Shown: positions 53,977 to 63,200, numbered from the stretch's first letter. The stretch: DNA of 64,000 nt from Cellulosimicrobium cellulans (GCF_006539945.1 NZ_BJNZ01000012.1:1-64000); one strand, 5' to 3'. Notes: generated by a model from the letters alone, not told the origin. Numbers and translations are program-made.

Positions 53977-55999
53977 GCCCCGCTCCGACGGCCGCCGCGT
54001 CCTGCTCGCGACCGAGGCGACGCAGGGTCGCGACGAGCTCGTTCGCCACCAGCGTCCGGGCGTCGCGGTCGTGGACGATCGCGAAGCCCTCCATCGCGGA
54101 CTCGAGGAGGTCGACGGCCTCGGCGTCGGCACCGGCCTCGCAGCGCGAGCGCCCCGCGAGCCAGAACGCGTGAGCGGCGTCGCCGACCTGCCCCGCGCGC
54201 GCGAACTCTTCTGCCACGTCCTCGGCGAGCGTCGCGGCGGCGTCGAGCTCTCCCGCGGTCGCCAGCAGCCGGGCTCGGGTGTCCCGCAGGTCGCGACGCT
54301 CCTGCGCGTCGGCCGCCGCGTCCCGCTCGACGAGGTCGGCAGCACGGGGGGCCTGCTCGGCGACGGCGGACCCGGCTGCGTCGAGGTCGTCCAGCGTGCG
54401 CTGGAGCTGCGCGAGCGCTCCGGTCACGTCGCCACGCTCGGCCTCGAGCCGGGCGTACGCACGGACGACGGGGCCGACGAACCGGGGTGGGACCCCGCCC
54501 GCGCGGACGAGCGCGAGGGCGTGCACGAACGCCGGGGCGGCGCCCTCGGCGTCGCCCTCGACCGCGGCGAGCTGGGCCGCCTCGGCGAGCGCGAACCCGG
54601 CCCGGTCGAGGTGGCCCGCCGACTCCAGGAGCGTCGACGCGCGCCGCAGGAGCTGCGCCGCACGCACCGGGTCCTCGCCCGCGACGTCGTCGGCGAGCCG
54701 GAGCAGCCCGTCGGCGTCGCTGGGCTCGGCCGCGGCGTGCCCGACGTGCCCGGAGCCGTGCTCCGTACCGGGGTCTGCCCCGGTCGCGCCGCCGGGGAGC
54801 GACGGGGTCGTGCCGCCCGGTGAGGACGCCGCCCGGACGTCCGCCGCGCCGTCGTCCACCGCGAGACCGACCGGGTCGCCCGCTCCGGGCACCGGCGCGG
54901 CCGACAGGACCGAGAGGTCGACGGGGACCGTGTGCGACCCGTGGTCCCACGCGGCCCGCAGACGCTGGGACGCCGCGAGCGTGCCGTTGCGGGCGTCGAA
55001 CGAGGCTGCGAGCTCGGCCGCCTCGCGGCGGACCCAGTCGTCGAGCTCCGCGACGGTCGACGCGGGCACGTCGCGCAGGGCCAGCGGCGCGTCCGCGTGC
55101 TCGGCCCGCAGCACGCCCGTCGCGACGCTCACGCTCGTGAGGAAGCCGAGGCGGTCGCCCGGCGAGTCGGCCTCGGTGAGGAACGCCTGGTGCTCGCCGA
55201 GCAGGCGCAGCGCGCGCGACGCGTTGCCCGTGCGCGCGAGGAACTCGACGTGCCGGCCCTTCGGCCCCGTCATCGACACACCGGTGTCGAGGTGTCGCAG
55301 GCCGCGCCGGTGCGTGCGTGCGGCGGCCTCGGCGTCTCCCACCTCCAGGTACGCGAGCTGGAGGTGGGAGAGCATGTCACCTGGCTCCGTGGCGCACGAG
55401 GGCGACCCCTGGAGCACCTGCTCGAGGAGCCGGATGCCCTCCTCGTGGCGGCCCGTCTCGAAGAGGTACGCGGCGCGATCGCCCGGTTCGCACGCCTCGC
55501 ACTGGGAGTACTCGTCCCGCGGGGTCGCGACCCAGGCGCGATAGGCGTCCTCGACGTCCGCGCCGCCCCGCTCGCGGGCCCACTCGAAGCGCTCCAGCTC
55601 GACGGCGTTCGTCCCGTTCCCCGCGAGCGCGTAGCGCCGCGCCATGTCGTCGAGCGTGCGCTCGATCTGTGCGGCGGGAACCGAGGGGAACTCCATGAGG
55701 TGCCCGACCATCCACTTGAACGACCAGAAGAGCGAGTGCGCGTCCTCGGCGTCGAAGTGCTCGGGGTGCTCGTCCCACCAGCGGAGCATCTTGGTGAACG
55801 GCAGGTAGGCCTTGGTGACCTCGCCACCCCAGACGAAGGACTCGACGAGGACGAAGAGCGCGTACGCGCGCGCCCCGTCCGGCCCCTCGGCCTCGACGCG
55901 CTCGACCTCGGCCGCGGCGGCCGTGGAGCGGGCGAGGCCGTAGGGCATGCGGCGGACGTCGTACAGCGCGGCGTTCACCTGGTCCACGGACCGGGTCAT
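53966..55999 (-). CDS. Large TPR-type helical repeat protein
   Basis: A 677-residue soluble protein made of tetratricopeptide-like helical hairpins: an N-terminal block (about 1-360), a low-complexity Gly/Asp/Ser/Pro linker (about 363-427), and a C-terminal block (about 430-677; for example ALAQLQRTLDDLDAAGS, LARAGQVGDAAHAFWLAGRSRCEAGADAEAVDLLESAM-type units). No enzymatic motif. ATG overlaps the HSP90-like stop by ATGA, so it is made with it; TPR proteins are classical HSP90 partners in eukaryotes, making it a candidate co-chaperone. Confidence 0.82.
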   Translation of the reverse strand: MTRSVDQVNAALYDVRRMPYGLARSTAAAAEVERVEAEGPDGARAYALFVLVESFVWGGEVTKAYLPFTKMLRWWDEHPEHFDAEDAHSLFWSFKWMVGHLMEFPSVPAAQIERTLDDMARRYALAGNGTNAVELERFEWARERGGADVEDAYRAWVATPRDEYSQCEACEPGDRAAYLFETGRHEEGIRLLEQVLQGSPSCATEPGDMLSHLQLAYLEVGDAEAAARTHRRGLRHLDTGVSMTGPKGRHVEFLARTGNASRALRLLGEHQAFLTEADSPGDRLGFLTSVSVATGVLRAEHADAPLALRDVPASTVAELDDWVRREAAELAASFDARNGTLAASQRLRAAWDHGSHTVPVDLSVLSAAPVPGAGDPVGLAVDDGAADVRAASSPGGTTPSLPGGATGADPGTEHGSGHVGHAAAEPSDADGLLRLADDVAGEDPVRAAQLLRRASTLLESAGHLDRAGFALAEAAQLAAVEGDAEGAAPAFVHALALVRAGGVPPRFVGPVVRAYARLEAERGDVTGALAQLQRTLDDLDAAGSAVAEQAPRAADLVERDAAADAQERRDLRDTRARLLATAGELDAAATLAEDVAEEFARAGQVGDAAHAFWLAGRSRCEAGADAEAVDLLESAMEGFAIVHDRDARTLVANELVATLRRLGREQDAAAVGAGLSG

Positions 56000-57963
56000 C
56001 GGTTCTCCTCGTCGGTGTGCTGGTCGGTGTGCTGCTCGGTGCGGGGGCGCGCGAGGGCACGGGCCAGCAGGAGCGACAGCGAGTCGTTCATGAGCGCGGC
56101 CTCGACGGGCTGGAGCGCCTTGCCCGACGCCAGCACCGCGGTGACGTACAGGGACCGGGCCCCCGCGGCACGGACCTCGGCGTCGGGGCTCGCGAGCAGG
56201 TCGCGCACCGTGTCGTTCGCGTCGTTGAGGACCAGCCGACGGGGGCGGGCCGGGCCGCTGAGACCCGCGAGGATCTCGCCCCACAGGTCGTCCGTCTCGG
56301 CCACGCGGGCCGCCTCCCGCGCGTGGTCGCCGTCACGGTCGTGCAGCAGCATCGCGGGCAGGGCCTCCGGCTCGTACCGGCGCAGCACGACGTCGCAGTC
56401 CTGGTCGGCGAGCGCGGCGTCGACCGACGCGAGCGCCTCCGCGACCTCGAGCTCGCGCAGGGGCTCGACCTCGGCGAGGCCGTGCGCGACGTCGGTGGCG
56501 GAGACCGGCGACAGCCGCCACTGCGGGAACCGCGCCGCGACGCGCTCGAGCAGGTCCGCGTCGTAGACGTACCCGCCGTTGACGACGGCCAGGCCCTGGG
56601 CGGCCGCGACCGGGGCGATCCGGCGGAACTCCTCGACGCTCGAGGTGTAGAGCAGGCGGCCCTCCGGGTGCGCCTCCGCGAGGTCGGCGAGCGTCCCGGC
56701 CCCGGCGGTCGTCTCGAACGGCAGCACGCGCGCCGCGACGTCGAGCATCTCGTCGTCGGTGAGCGCGAGGGCCCGGACCGCGAGGTGGTGGGTCTCCAGG
56801 AAGCGTCGCGCGAGGACGGTGTCCGCCGCGAGCGTCTCGAGCAGCCACCGGCGGACCTGCGCGCCGAGCGCGTCCCGGGTCGCGAGCAGGACCTCGTCCT
56901 CGTACAGGCCCTCGCGCGACGCGGTCGGCCGCAGCACGGACGCGTCGAGGACGCACCGGACGAAGAACGCCCACGGGGGCAGCAGGTCGTCGACCGCGCT
57001 GCCGAGCAGCATGCGCTTGAGGTAGACCCGGTGCCGCGCCGTGGTCGTCGGCGCGACCGCGGCCGGGAGCACGTACGCCACGCCGGACAGGCCTGCGAGG
57101 GGCAGGTCGAGGTCGATCCGGGCGAGCGGCCCGAATCCCAGCGTCCGCTCGGCGTAGCCCGTCAGGGCCGCGTCGCGCGCGGCGGGCGTCGGGTGCGCGG
57201 CGCGCCAGGGGAGCTCGTCGACGCTCAGCCGGCGCAGCACGACGGGGGCGTCCACGCCGTCCGCGGCCTCGCCGTCGAGACGCGTCTCGACGAGCAGCTC
57301 GACGGGCAGGAGCGAGCCGAAGTCCTGCGCGAGCGCGACCACCGTCTCCGGTGCGAGCCAGTGCTCGGTGTCCCGGCGCGGGCGCAGCCGCACGACGCTC
57401 CCCGGCCCCGCGGGCGCGTCCGGGTCGTCCGGGCCCAGCTCGACGAGCTCGTACCGCCCGTCCGCGCGGCCCCGCCAGCGGACCGGGGCCGCGCGTCCTC
57501 CCGAGGGCGCCGGGCGGGCGGAGCGCGACACGAGCTCGATCTCGTCGGCGACCATGAACGCCGAGAGCAGCCCGATGCCGAACTGGCCCAGGAACTCCTC
57601 GCGCCCCGAGCCCAGCTCCACGTCGCGCTTGGAGCTGCGCCCGATGGTCGCGAGCAGCTCCTGCGCCTCGTCGCGGGTCAGGCCGACGCCCGAGTCGTGC
57701 ACCTCGAGACCACCGTCAGGCAGCGGGCGCAGCAGGATGCGGCTCGGGGTCTCCGGGCCCTCCAGGGCGACGCGCGCCGTGATGGCGTCGACCCCGTTCT
57801 GCAGGAGCTCGCGCAGGTAGACGCGCGGGCTGGAGTACAGGTGCCGGGCGAGGAGGTCCACGACGCCCCGCAGGTCGACCTGGAACGCCGCCGTCGCGTC
57901 CCCGCCCGGGGCCGTGGCGTTCGGGTGGCTCCCGCCGTCGGCGCGCTCGTGCGCCGCGCTCAC
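55996..57963 (-). CDS. HSP90 family protein (divergent HtpG-like ATPase)
   Basis: A 655-residue HSP90-like chaperone. The GHKL ATP site is intact: YLRELLQNGVDA with catalytic Glu52 and Asn56, VHDSGVGLT with Asp90, ATIGRSSKRD, and GQFGIG lid motif (126-131). The middle domain carries RPTASREGLYED, and a shortened C-terminal dimerisation domain includes LVLNDANDTV. The tail has 12-bp DNA repeats coding QHTD units and ends DEENR. It is not the usual HtpG: the N-terminus and middle are diverged. Sandwiched with overlaps (GTGA, ATGA) between a YbjN gene and a TPR gene. Confidence 0.9.
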   Translation of the reverse strand: MSAAHERADGGSHPNATAPGGDATAAFQVDLRGVVDLLARHLYSSPRVYLRELLQNGVDAITARVALEGPETPSRILLRPLPDGGLEVHDSGVGLTRDEAQELLATIGRSSKRDVELGSGREEFLGQFGIGLLSAFMVADEIELVSRSARPAPSGGRAAPVRWRGRADGRYELVELGPDDPDAPAGPGSVVRLRPRRDTEHWLAPETVVALAQDFGSLLPVELLVETRLDGEAADGVDAPVVLRRLSVDELPWRAAHPTPAARDAALTGYAERTLGFGPLARIDLDLPLAGLSGVAYVLPAAVAPTTTARHRVYLKRMLLGSAVDDLLPPWAFFVRCVLDASVLRPTASREGLYEDEVLLATRDALGAQVRRWLLETLAADTVLARRFLETHHLAVRALALTDDEMLDVAARVLPFETTAGAGTLADLAEAHPEGRLLYTSSVEEFRRIAPVAAAQGLAVVNGGYVYDADLLERVAARFPQWRLSPVSATDVAHGLAEVEPLRELEVAEALASVDAALADQDCDVVLRRYEPEALPAMLLHDRDGDHAREAARVAETDDLWGEILAGLSGPARPRRLVLNDANDTVRDLLASPDAEVRAAGARSLYVTAVLASGKALQPVEAALMNDSLSLLLARALARPRTEQHTDQHTDEENR

Positions 57964-58460
57964 CGCGCGTCGACGTCGGCGGTGCCGTCGGTGACCACGC
58001 CCTGCGCCGCCGTGTCGGGGAAGCGCTCGTCGAGCGCGTCGAAGAACTGGAGGCCCGTGAAGAGCCCGCACTCGACGAGCTGGCCGAGCTGGTCGTCCGC
58101 CGCGCCGAACTCGAGGTCGGTCGCGACCTCGGTGTAGACGGCGACCTGGTCGTCCTCGACCCGCGTGTAGACCTTGGGCCAGATCTTGTCGCGGTTGAAC
58201 TCGTTGGCGACGAGCACGACCTGCGCCTCCGCCGCGGCGGGCAGCGTCCGGTTCCACCGGCCGCGGACCTGGAGGATCTCCTGCTTCTCGCCCATGAGGA
58301 AGAAGAAGAACACCTTGCCGTCCCAGTTGCCGCCGAGGTCGCCGTCGGAGTCGACGAAGTACTTCCAGTCGCGGCTCTTGAGGAACGCCTCGACCCGCTC
58401 GCGCGTCAGCGGCGCGTTCTGGCTCGTCGGGGCGGCGTCCGGCTTGGTGAAGAAACCCAT
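57960..58460 (-). CDS. YbjN-domain protein (paralog C), first gene of the HSP90-TPR operon
   Basis: A 166-residue paralog: RDWKYFVDSDGDLGGNWDGK, FFFFLMGEKQEILQVRGRWNRTL, NEFNRDKIWPKVYTR, TDLEFGAADDQLGQLVECGLFTGLQFFDALDERFP. It is closest to paralog B. ATG with AAGGA upstream. Its stop overlaps the HSP90-like start (GTGA). YbjN proteins fold like secretion chaperones, so a co-chaperone or client-adaptor role for the HSP90-like protein is a reasonable hypothesis. Confidence 0.87.
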   Translation of the reverse strand: MGFFTKPDAAPTSQNAPLTRERVEAFLKSRDWKYFVDSDGDLGGNWDGKVFFFFLMGEKQEILQVRGRWNRTLPAAAEAQVVLVANEFNRDKIWPKVYTRVEDDQVAVYTEVATDLEFGAADDQLGQLVECGLFTGLQFFDALDERFPDTAAQGVVTDGTADVDAR

Positions 58461-58623
58461 GTCTCGAGTCCTTGTCGTCGGTGTGAGGGTCCGTGCGCCG
58501 CCCGCGAGAGGGCGGGTCGGGGCACGCGACGGGGTCGGTGGCGGGCCCGCGAGCAGGCGGGCCGTCCACCGGACACACTACGCATCACCGCCCACACGAC
58601 CCAGGTCCGTGCCACCCGGCCGG

Positions 58624-58629
58624 TACCGT
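58624..58629 (+). promoter_or_regulatory. -10 hexamer of miaA (leaderless)
   Basis: TACCGT ending 7 nt before GTG 58637. Confidence 0.5.
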
Positions 58630-58636
58630 TGCGCGG

Positions 58637-59692
58637 GTGAAAACCGAGCACGACCCGACCGGCGCGCAGGACGGGGGCGACCGGCGCGGCCGCCGCGTCG
58701 TCGTCGCCGTCGTGGGGCCGACCGCCACCGGCAAGTCGGACCTCGCCCTCGACCTGGCCGAGCGGTTGTCCGTCCCCGGGGCGCCGGCGGAGATCGTCAA
58801 CGCCGACGCCTACCAGCTCTACCGCGGCATGGACGTCGGCACCGCGAAGGTCCCCGTGGACGAGCGCCGCGGCGTGCGTCATCACCTGCTCGACGTGATC
58901 GACCCCGTCGAGGACGCGTCGGTCGCGCGCTACCAGGCCGAGGCCCGGCGCGCGCTCGACGAGATCGCCGCGCGCGGGGCGCGCGCCGTCGTCGTGGGCG
59001 GGTCGGGCCTCTACGTGCGCGCGCTCCTCGACGACATGCGGTTTCCCGGCACCGACCCCGCCGTGCGCGCGGCGCTCGAGGCGCGCGCCGAGGCCGAGGG
59101 CACGCGCGCGCTGCACGACGAGCTCGCGCGGCGCGACCCTGCGGCCGCCGCGAGCATCGGCCCCGCCAACACGCGGCGGATCGTGCGCGCCCTGGAGGTC
59201 ATGGAGCTCACGGGGGAGCCGTTCACGGCGAACCTCCCGCGGCAGGCCTACGTGCGCCCGACCGTCCAGGTGGGCCTCGACTGCGACCGCGAGGTCCTCG
59301 ACGCGCGCGTGGCCGGACGCGTCGAGCGCATGTGGGCGCAGGGGCTCGTCGACGAGGTGCGCCGGGTGGAGTCGCAGGGGATGGGGCGCACCGCGCGTCG
59401 CGCCGTCGGGTACGCCGAGGTGCTGGCGGCGCTCCACGGGGAGGTGACCGAGGACGCCGCGCGCGAGGCGGTCACCGCCAACACGCGTCGTCTCGCGCGC
59501 AAGCAGATGGGCTGGTTCGGGCGGGACCCGCGCGTGCACTGGCTCGACGCGCAGTCCCCGACCCGCGTCGAGGACGCGCTGGTGCTCGTGGCCCACGCAG
59601 ACGAGCGCGCGGACGCCGTCGCGCGGGGCGACGTCCCCGAGCCGGACGAAGCGGACAGCGACGCGCCGGTGCGCCGTAGTCTGGGCTCATGA
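58637..59692 (+). CDS. miaA: tRNA dimethylallyltransferase MiaA
   Basis: Adds the dimethylallyl group to A37 of tRNAs reading UNN codons, the substrate of MiaB. Walker A GPTATGKS (27-34), NADAYQLYRGMDVGTAK, RHHLLDVIDP, VVVGGSGLYVRALLDD and GYAEVLAAL are all present; 351 residues with a hydrophilic C-terminal extension. The GTG is set by the -10 hexamer. dapF overlaps its stop (ATGA), the conserved miaA-dapF order. Confidence 0.96.
   Translation: MKTEHDPTGAQDGGDRRGRRVVVAVVGPTATGKSDLALDLAERLSVPGAPAEIVNADAYQLYRGMDVGTAKVPVDERRGVRHHLLDVIDPVEDASVARYQAEARRALDEIAARGARAVVVGGSGLYVRALLDDMRFPGTDPAVRAALEARAEAEGTRALHDELARRDPAAAASIGPANTRRIVRALEVMELTGEPFTANLPRQAYVRPTVQVGLDCDREVLDARVAGRVERMWAQGLVDEVRRVESQGMGRTARRAVGYAEVLAALHGEVTEDAAREAVTANTRRLARKQMGWFGRDPRVHWLDAQSPTRVEDALVLVAHADERADAVARGDVPEPDEADSDAPVRRSLGS
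59677..59682 (+). promoter_or_regulatory. Internal -10 hexamer of dapF within miaA
   Basis: TAGTCT, six bases before the dapF ATG, inside the last codons of miaA. Confidence 0.5.
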
Positions 59693-60741
59693 CGCGCACC
59701 CGCTTCACCAAGGGCCACGGGACCCGCAACGACTTCGTGCTGCTCGCGGACACGAAGGGCGAGCTCGACCTCACGCCCGAGCTCGTGCGCGCGCTCGCGG
59801 ACCGCCGCGGCGGGATCGGCGGAGACGGCGTGATCCGCCTCGTGCCGACCGCGCTCGTGCCCGAGTCGCGCGAGGTCCTCGCCGAGGACCCCCACGCCAT
59901 CTGGTTCATGGACTACCGCAACGCCGACGGCTCGGTGGCCGAGATGTGCGGCAACGGCGTGCGCGTGTTCGCCGCGTTCGCCGAGCGGCTCGGGCTCGTG
60001 AGCTTTGCGGGCGGGACCGAGGTGCCCGTCGGGACGCGCGCGGGCGTCAAGCGCGTGCGCAAGGAGGCCGACGGCTGGTTCGCGGTCGACATGGGCCGCT
60101 GGTTCCTGCCCGGCGGCCGCCCCGCGCTGCACGACGGCTACGACGCGACGGTGGTCGTGCGCGGCTGGGAGGTCCCGCGCCCCGCGCTGAGCGTCGACCT
60201 CGGCAACCCCCACACCGTGCTCGCCGTCGCGCGCGAGGACCTGCTCGACCGCGCGGACCTCACCGAGGCGCCCGTCGTGGAGCCGCACCCGGCGCACGGG
60301 ACGAACGTCGAGCTCGTGGTGCCGCTGGGCGAGACGACGGCCGACGACGGCACGCTCGTCGGGCGCGTCCGCATGCGCGTGCACGAGCGCGGGGTCGGGG
60401 AGACGCCGTCGTGCGGGACCGGCGCCTGCGCCGCGGCGCTCGCGGTCCGCGTCTGGGGCGGCCCGGACGCGCCGGACACCTGGCTCGTCGACGTCCCGGG
60501 CGGGACCGTCCGCGTGCGCGCGCTCGAGGGGGACCGGGTCGAGCTCGCGGGGCCCGCCGAGCTCGTGTACGCGGGCGAGGTCGACCTCGCGTCGCTCCTG
60601 CCCGCCCCGGCCGGAGCGGGTGCCGAGGACGCCGCCGACGCGGTTCCCGAGGGCGACGCCGGGTCGGAGGGCGCTCCGCGCGCCGACACCGGTGAGGTCG
60701 TCCCCGACGGGACGCCGGAGGCGGAGCGCACCGCGGTCTGA
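59689..60741 (+). CDS. dapF: Diaminopimelate epimerase
   Basis: Interconverts LL- and meso-diaminopimelate for lysine and peptidoglycan. The two active-site cysteines are Cys87 in MCGNGVR and Cys242 in PSCGTGACA. 350 residues, about 60 longer than typical owing to a Glu/Asp/Ala-rich C-terminal tail. ATG overlaps the miaA stop, and an internal promoter hexamer precedes it, so it may be made both by coupling and from its own leaderless mRNA. Convergent with a methyltransferase gene. Confidence 0.96.
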   Translation: MTRTRFTKGHGTRNDFVLLADTKGELDLTPELVRALADRRGGIGGDGVIRLVPTALVPESREVLAEDPHAIWFMDYRNADGSVAEMCGNGVRVFAAFAERLGLVSFAGGTEVPVGTRAGVKRVRKEADGWFAVDMGRWFLPGGRPALHDGYDATVVVRGWEVPRPALSVDLGNPHTVLAVAREDLLDRADLTEAPVVEPHPAHGTNVELVVPLGETTADDGTLVGRVRMRVHERGVGETPSCGTGACAAALAVRVWGGPDAPDTWLVDVPGGTVRVRALEGDRVELAGPAELVYAGEVDLASLLPAPAGAGAEDAADAVPEGDAGSEGAPRADTGEVVPDGTPEAERTAV

Positions 60742-60764
60742 CGGGCGGCCGCGGCGCGCGGTCG

Positions 60765-60780
60765 GTCCGGCGCGCCGGAC
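60765..60780. terminator. Palindromic terminator between dapF and the methyltransferase
   Basis: Perfect 16-bp palindrome GTCCGGCGCGCCGGAC in the 57-bp space between convergent genes. Confidence 0.55.
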
Positions 60781-60798
60781 GCGACGCAGCGGTCCGGC

Positions 60799-61488
60799 TC
60801 AGCCCGGCGCCACGACCTCCAGGACCCGGAAGCCCTTCGCGCTCGCGGCGCGCTCGACGACCGCGCCCGGCAGGAGGGGCGGCAGCGCCTCGCCGAGCCA
60901 GCGCTGGAGCGAGTCCGAGCCGAGGTTGCGCTGCACGACGAGGTGCGCGCTCGCCCCCGGCGCGAGGCGCGGCAGCCAGTGCAGCAGCATCGTGTGGAGC
61001 ACGTCCTTGCCGACCCGGATCGGCGGGTTGGACCACAGGGCGGCGAACGCGACGTCGTCGGGCACGTCGTCCGGGAGGACCGCGCGGACGTTCGGCAGGC
61101 CCAGCCGCTCCGCGTTGCGCCGCACGAGGTCGAGCGCGCGCTCGTTGACGTCGACCGCCCACACGGTCGCGTCCGGGGCCTCGATCGCCATCGTCAGCGC
61201 GACCGGGCCCCAGCCGCAGCCGAGGTCGACGACGTGCGCCGGGCCGCCGCCGGCCCGTGCCGCCACGACCGCGTCGAGCGGCGGGGTGGTGCGGAGCAGG
61301 ACCTGCGTGCCGAGGTCGAGGCGACCGGGGGAGAAGACGCCGGACGCGACCTCGACCTCCACGTCCCGGCCTGCCAGGCGCACGGAGATCGTGCGGCGCT
61401 CGGCGGCGGACGCCGGCCTCGCGGTGAAGTAGTGGTCGTGCGCGCCGTCCTGCGCGGGGTCGACGGCGGAGTCCTGGTCCTCGGTCAC
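60799..61488 (-). CDS. Class I SAM-dependent methyltransferase, RsmC/RlmG (MTS) type
   Basis: A 229-residue methyltransferase. SAM motif I VVDLGCGWGP (about 86-95), motif WAVDVNERALDLVRRN, and catalytic SNPPIRVGK, the N-P-P-x motif of amino-group methyltransferases such as RsmC (16S G1207) and RlmG. Only the catalytic half is present, as in many Gram-positive relatives. GTG with TAGGAT 8 nt upstream. rRNA guanine is the likely substrate, by family. Confidence 0.86.
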   Translation of the reverse strand: MTEDQDSAVDPAQDGAHDHYFTARPASAAERRTISVRLAGRDVEVEVASGVFSPGRLDLGTQVLLRTTPPLDAVVAARAGGGPAHVVDLGCGWGPVALTMAIEAPDATVWAVDVNERALDLVRRNAERLGLPNVRAVLPDDVPDDVAFAALWSNPPIRVGKDVLHTMLLHWLPRLAPGASAHLVVQRNLGSDSLQRWLGEALPPLLPGAVVERAASAKGFRVLEVVAPG

Positions 61489-61496
61489 GTCGGCCG

Positions 61497-61502
61497 ATCC
61501 TA
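61497..61502 (-). promoter_or_regulatory. -10 hexamer of the methyltransferase gene
   Basis: TAGGAT on the minus strand ending 8 nt before the GTG. Confidence 0.5.
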
Positions 61503-61646
61503 CGCGGGCACACCCGTCGGCGACGGCGGTGCGGTCCGTCCGCGCGGCCCTCACCCGCTTATCCGCTGGCCTCGGGACGATTTCCCGTGCCACGCTTGTT
61601 CTCCTACCACGGCGCACGAGCGCCGCTCCGTGACGAAAGGCGGCAC

Positions 61647-63194
61647 ATGACCCAGACCCCAGCGACCCCCACCCCGGCTCAGGACGAGCCGACCGGCGCG
61701 ACGCGGGACATCGCGAGCGACGTCGTGGCGCGGGTGCTCGCTCGGGCCGGGACGGCGCGCGCCGAGGGCGGCACGGTCCACGCACGGCACGACGGCGAGC
61801 AGCTCGAGCTCGAGGAGCGCAGCGCACTGCGCCGCGTGGTCGGCCTGTCGACCGAGCTCGAGGACGTCACCGAGGTCGAGTACCGGCAGCTGCGACTCGA
61901 GAAGGTCGTGCTCGTCGGGCTGTGGAGCCCCGGCTCCGACCCGCGCGAGGACGGCGCGCCCAGCTCCGCGGAGGAGGCCGAGATCTCGCTGCGCGAGCTC
62001 GCGGCCCTCGCCGAGACGGCGGGCTCCCAGGTGCTCGACGGCGTGATCCAGCGCCGCGCGAAGCCCGACCCGGGCACGTACCTCGGCTCCGGCAAGGCGG
62101 CGGAGCTCGCCGACGTCGTCGCGGCCGGCGGCGCGGACACGGTCGTGATCGACGGCGAGCTCGCGCCCTCCCAGCGTCGTGCGCTCGAGGACATCGTCAA
62201 GGTCAAGGTGATCGACCGGACCGCGCTGATCCTCGACATCTTCGCCCAGCACGCGAAGTCCCGGGAGGGCAAGGCCCAGGTCGAGCTCGCCCAGCTCGAG
62301 TACCTCCTCCCGCGCCTGCGCGGGTGGGGCGAGTCGATGTCCCGGCAGGCCGGTGGCCAGGTCGGCGGCGCCGGCGCGGGCATGGGGTCGCGCGGCCCCG
62401 GTGAGACGAAGATCGAGCTGGACCGCCGCCGCATCCGCAACCGCATGGCGAAGCTGCGCCGCGAGATCCAGGCGATGGCCCCGGGCCGCGAGACCAAGCG
62501 CGCCTCGCGCAAGCGGCACGCGATCCCGTCCGTCGCGATCGCCGGGTACACGAACGCGGGCAAGTCGAGCCTGCTCAACGCCATCACCGGCGCGGGCGTG
62601 CTCGTCGAGAACGCGCTGTTCGCGACCCTCGACCCGACGGTGCGCCGCACGCGCACCGAGGACGGTCGCGTCTACACGCTCGCCGACACCGTCGGGTTCG
62701 TGCGGGCCCTGCCCCACCAGCTCGTCGAGGCGTTCCGCTCGACGCTCGAGGAGGTCGGCGACGCCGACCTGCTGCTCCACGTGGTGGACGCGTCGCACCC
62801 CGACCCGGAGGGTCAGATCGCGGCGGTCCGGCACGTCCTGGCCGACATCCCGGGCGTGGAGGACGTGCCCGAGGTGATCGTCCTCAACAAGGCGGACCTC
62901 GCGGACCCGGAGACCATCGCGCGGATCCGCCTGCGCGAGCGCCGCACGGTCGTCGTGTCGGCGCACACGGGCGAGGGGATCGAGCACCTGCGCGAGCTCA
63001 TCGCGCACGAGCTCCCGCGCCCGGACGTCGAGATCGACGTCGTGGTGCCCTACCACCGCGGCGACCTCGTGCACCGCGTGCACACGGAGGGCGAGATCGA
63101 CCACGAGGAGCACACGCCCGAGGGCACGCTCCTGCGCGGACGTGTCGCCCAGGCGCTCGCGACCGAGCTCGTCGGGGCCTCGGCGCAGGGCTGA
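61647..63194 (+). CDS. hflX: Ribosome-associated GTPase HflX
   Basis: GTPase that splits stalled or hibernating 70S ribosomes. N-terminal HflX domain with the glycine-rich segment (GSGKAAELADVV) and GGAGAGMGSRGPGETKIELDRRRI-type linker, then the G domain: G1 GYTNAGKS (300-307), DTVGFVRALPHQLVEAF as G3/switch II, NKAD as G4. 515 residues, ATG with GAAAGG upstream. Downstream are two hairpins in tandem and dinG. Confidence 0.96.
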   Translation: MTQTPATPTPAQDEPTGATRDIASDVVARVLARAGTARAEGGTVHARHDGEQLELEERSALRRVVGLSTELEDVTEVEYRQLRLEKVVLVGLWSPGSDPREDGAPSSAEEAEISLRELAALAETAGSQVLDGVIQRRAKPDPGTYLGSGKAAELADVVAAGGADTVVIDGELAPSQRRALEDIVKVKVIDRTALILDIFAQHAKSREGKAQVELAQLEYLLPRLRGWGESMSRQAGGQVGGAGAGMGSRGPGETKIELDRRRIRNRMAKLRREIQAMAPGRETKRASRKRHAIPSVAIAGYTNAGKSSLLNAITGAGVLVENALFATLDPTVRRTRTEDGRVYTLADTVGFVRALPHQLVEAFRSTLEEVGDADLLLHVVDASHPDPEGQIAAVRHVLADIPGVEDVPEVIVLNKADLADPETIARIRLRERRTVVVSAHTGEGIEHLRELIAHELPRPDVEIDVVVPYHRGDLVHRVHTEGEIDHEEHTPEGTLLRGRVAQALATELVGASAQG

Positions 63195-63200
63195 GCGCGC

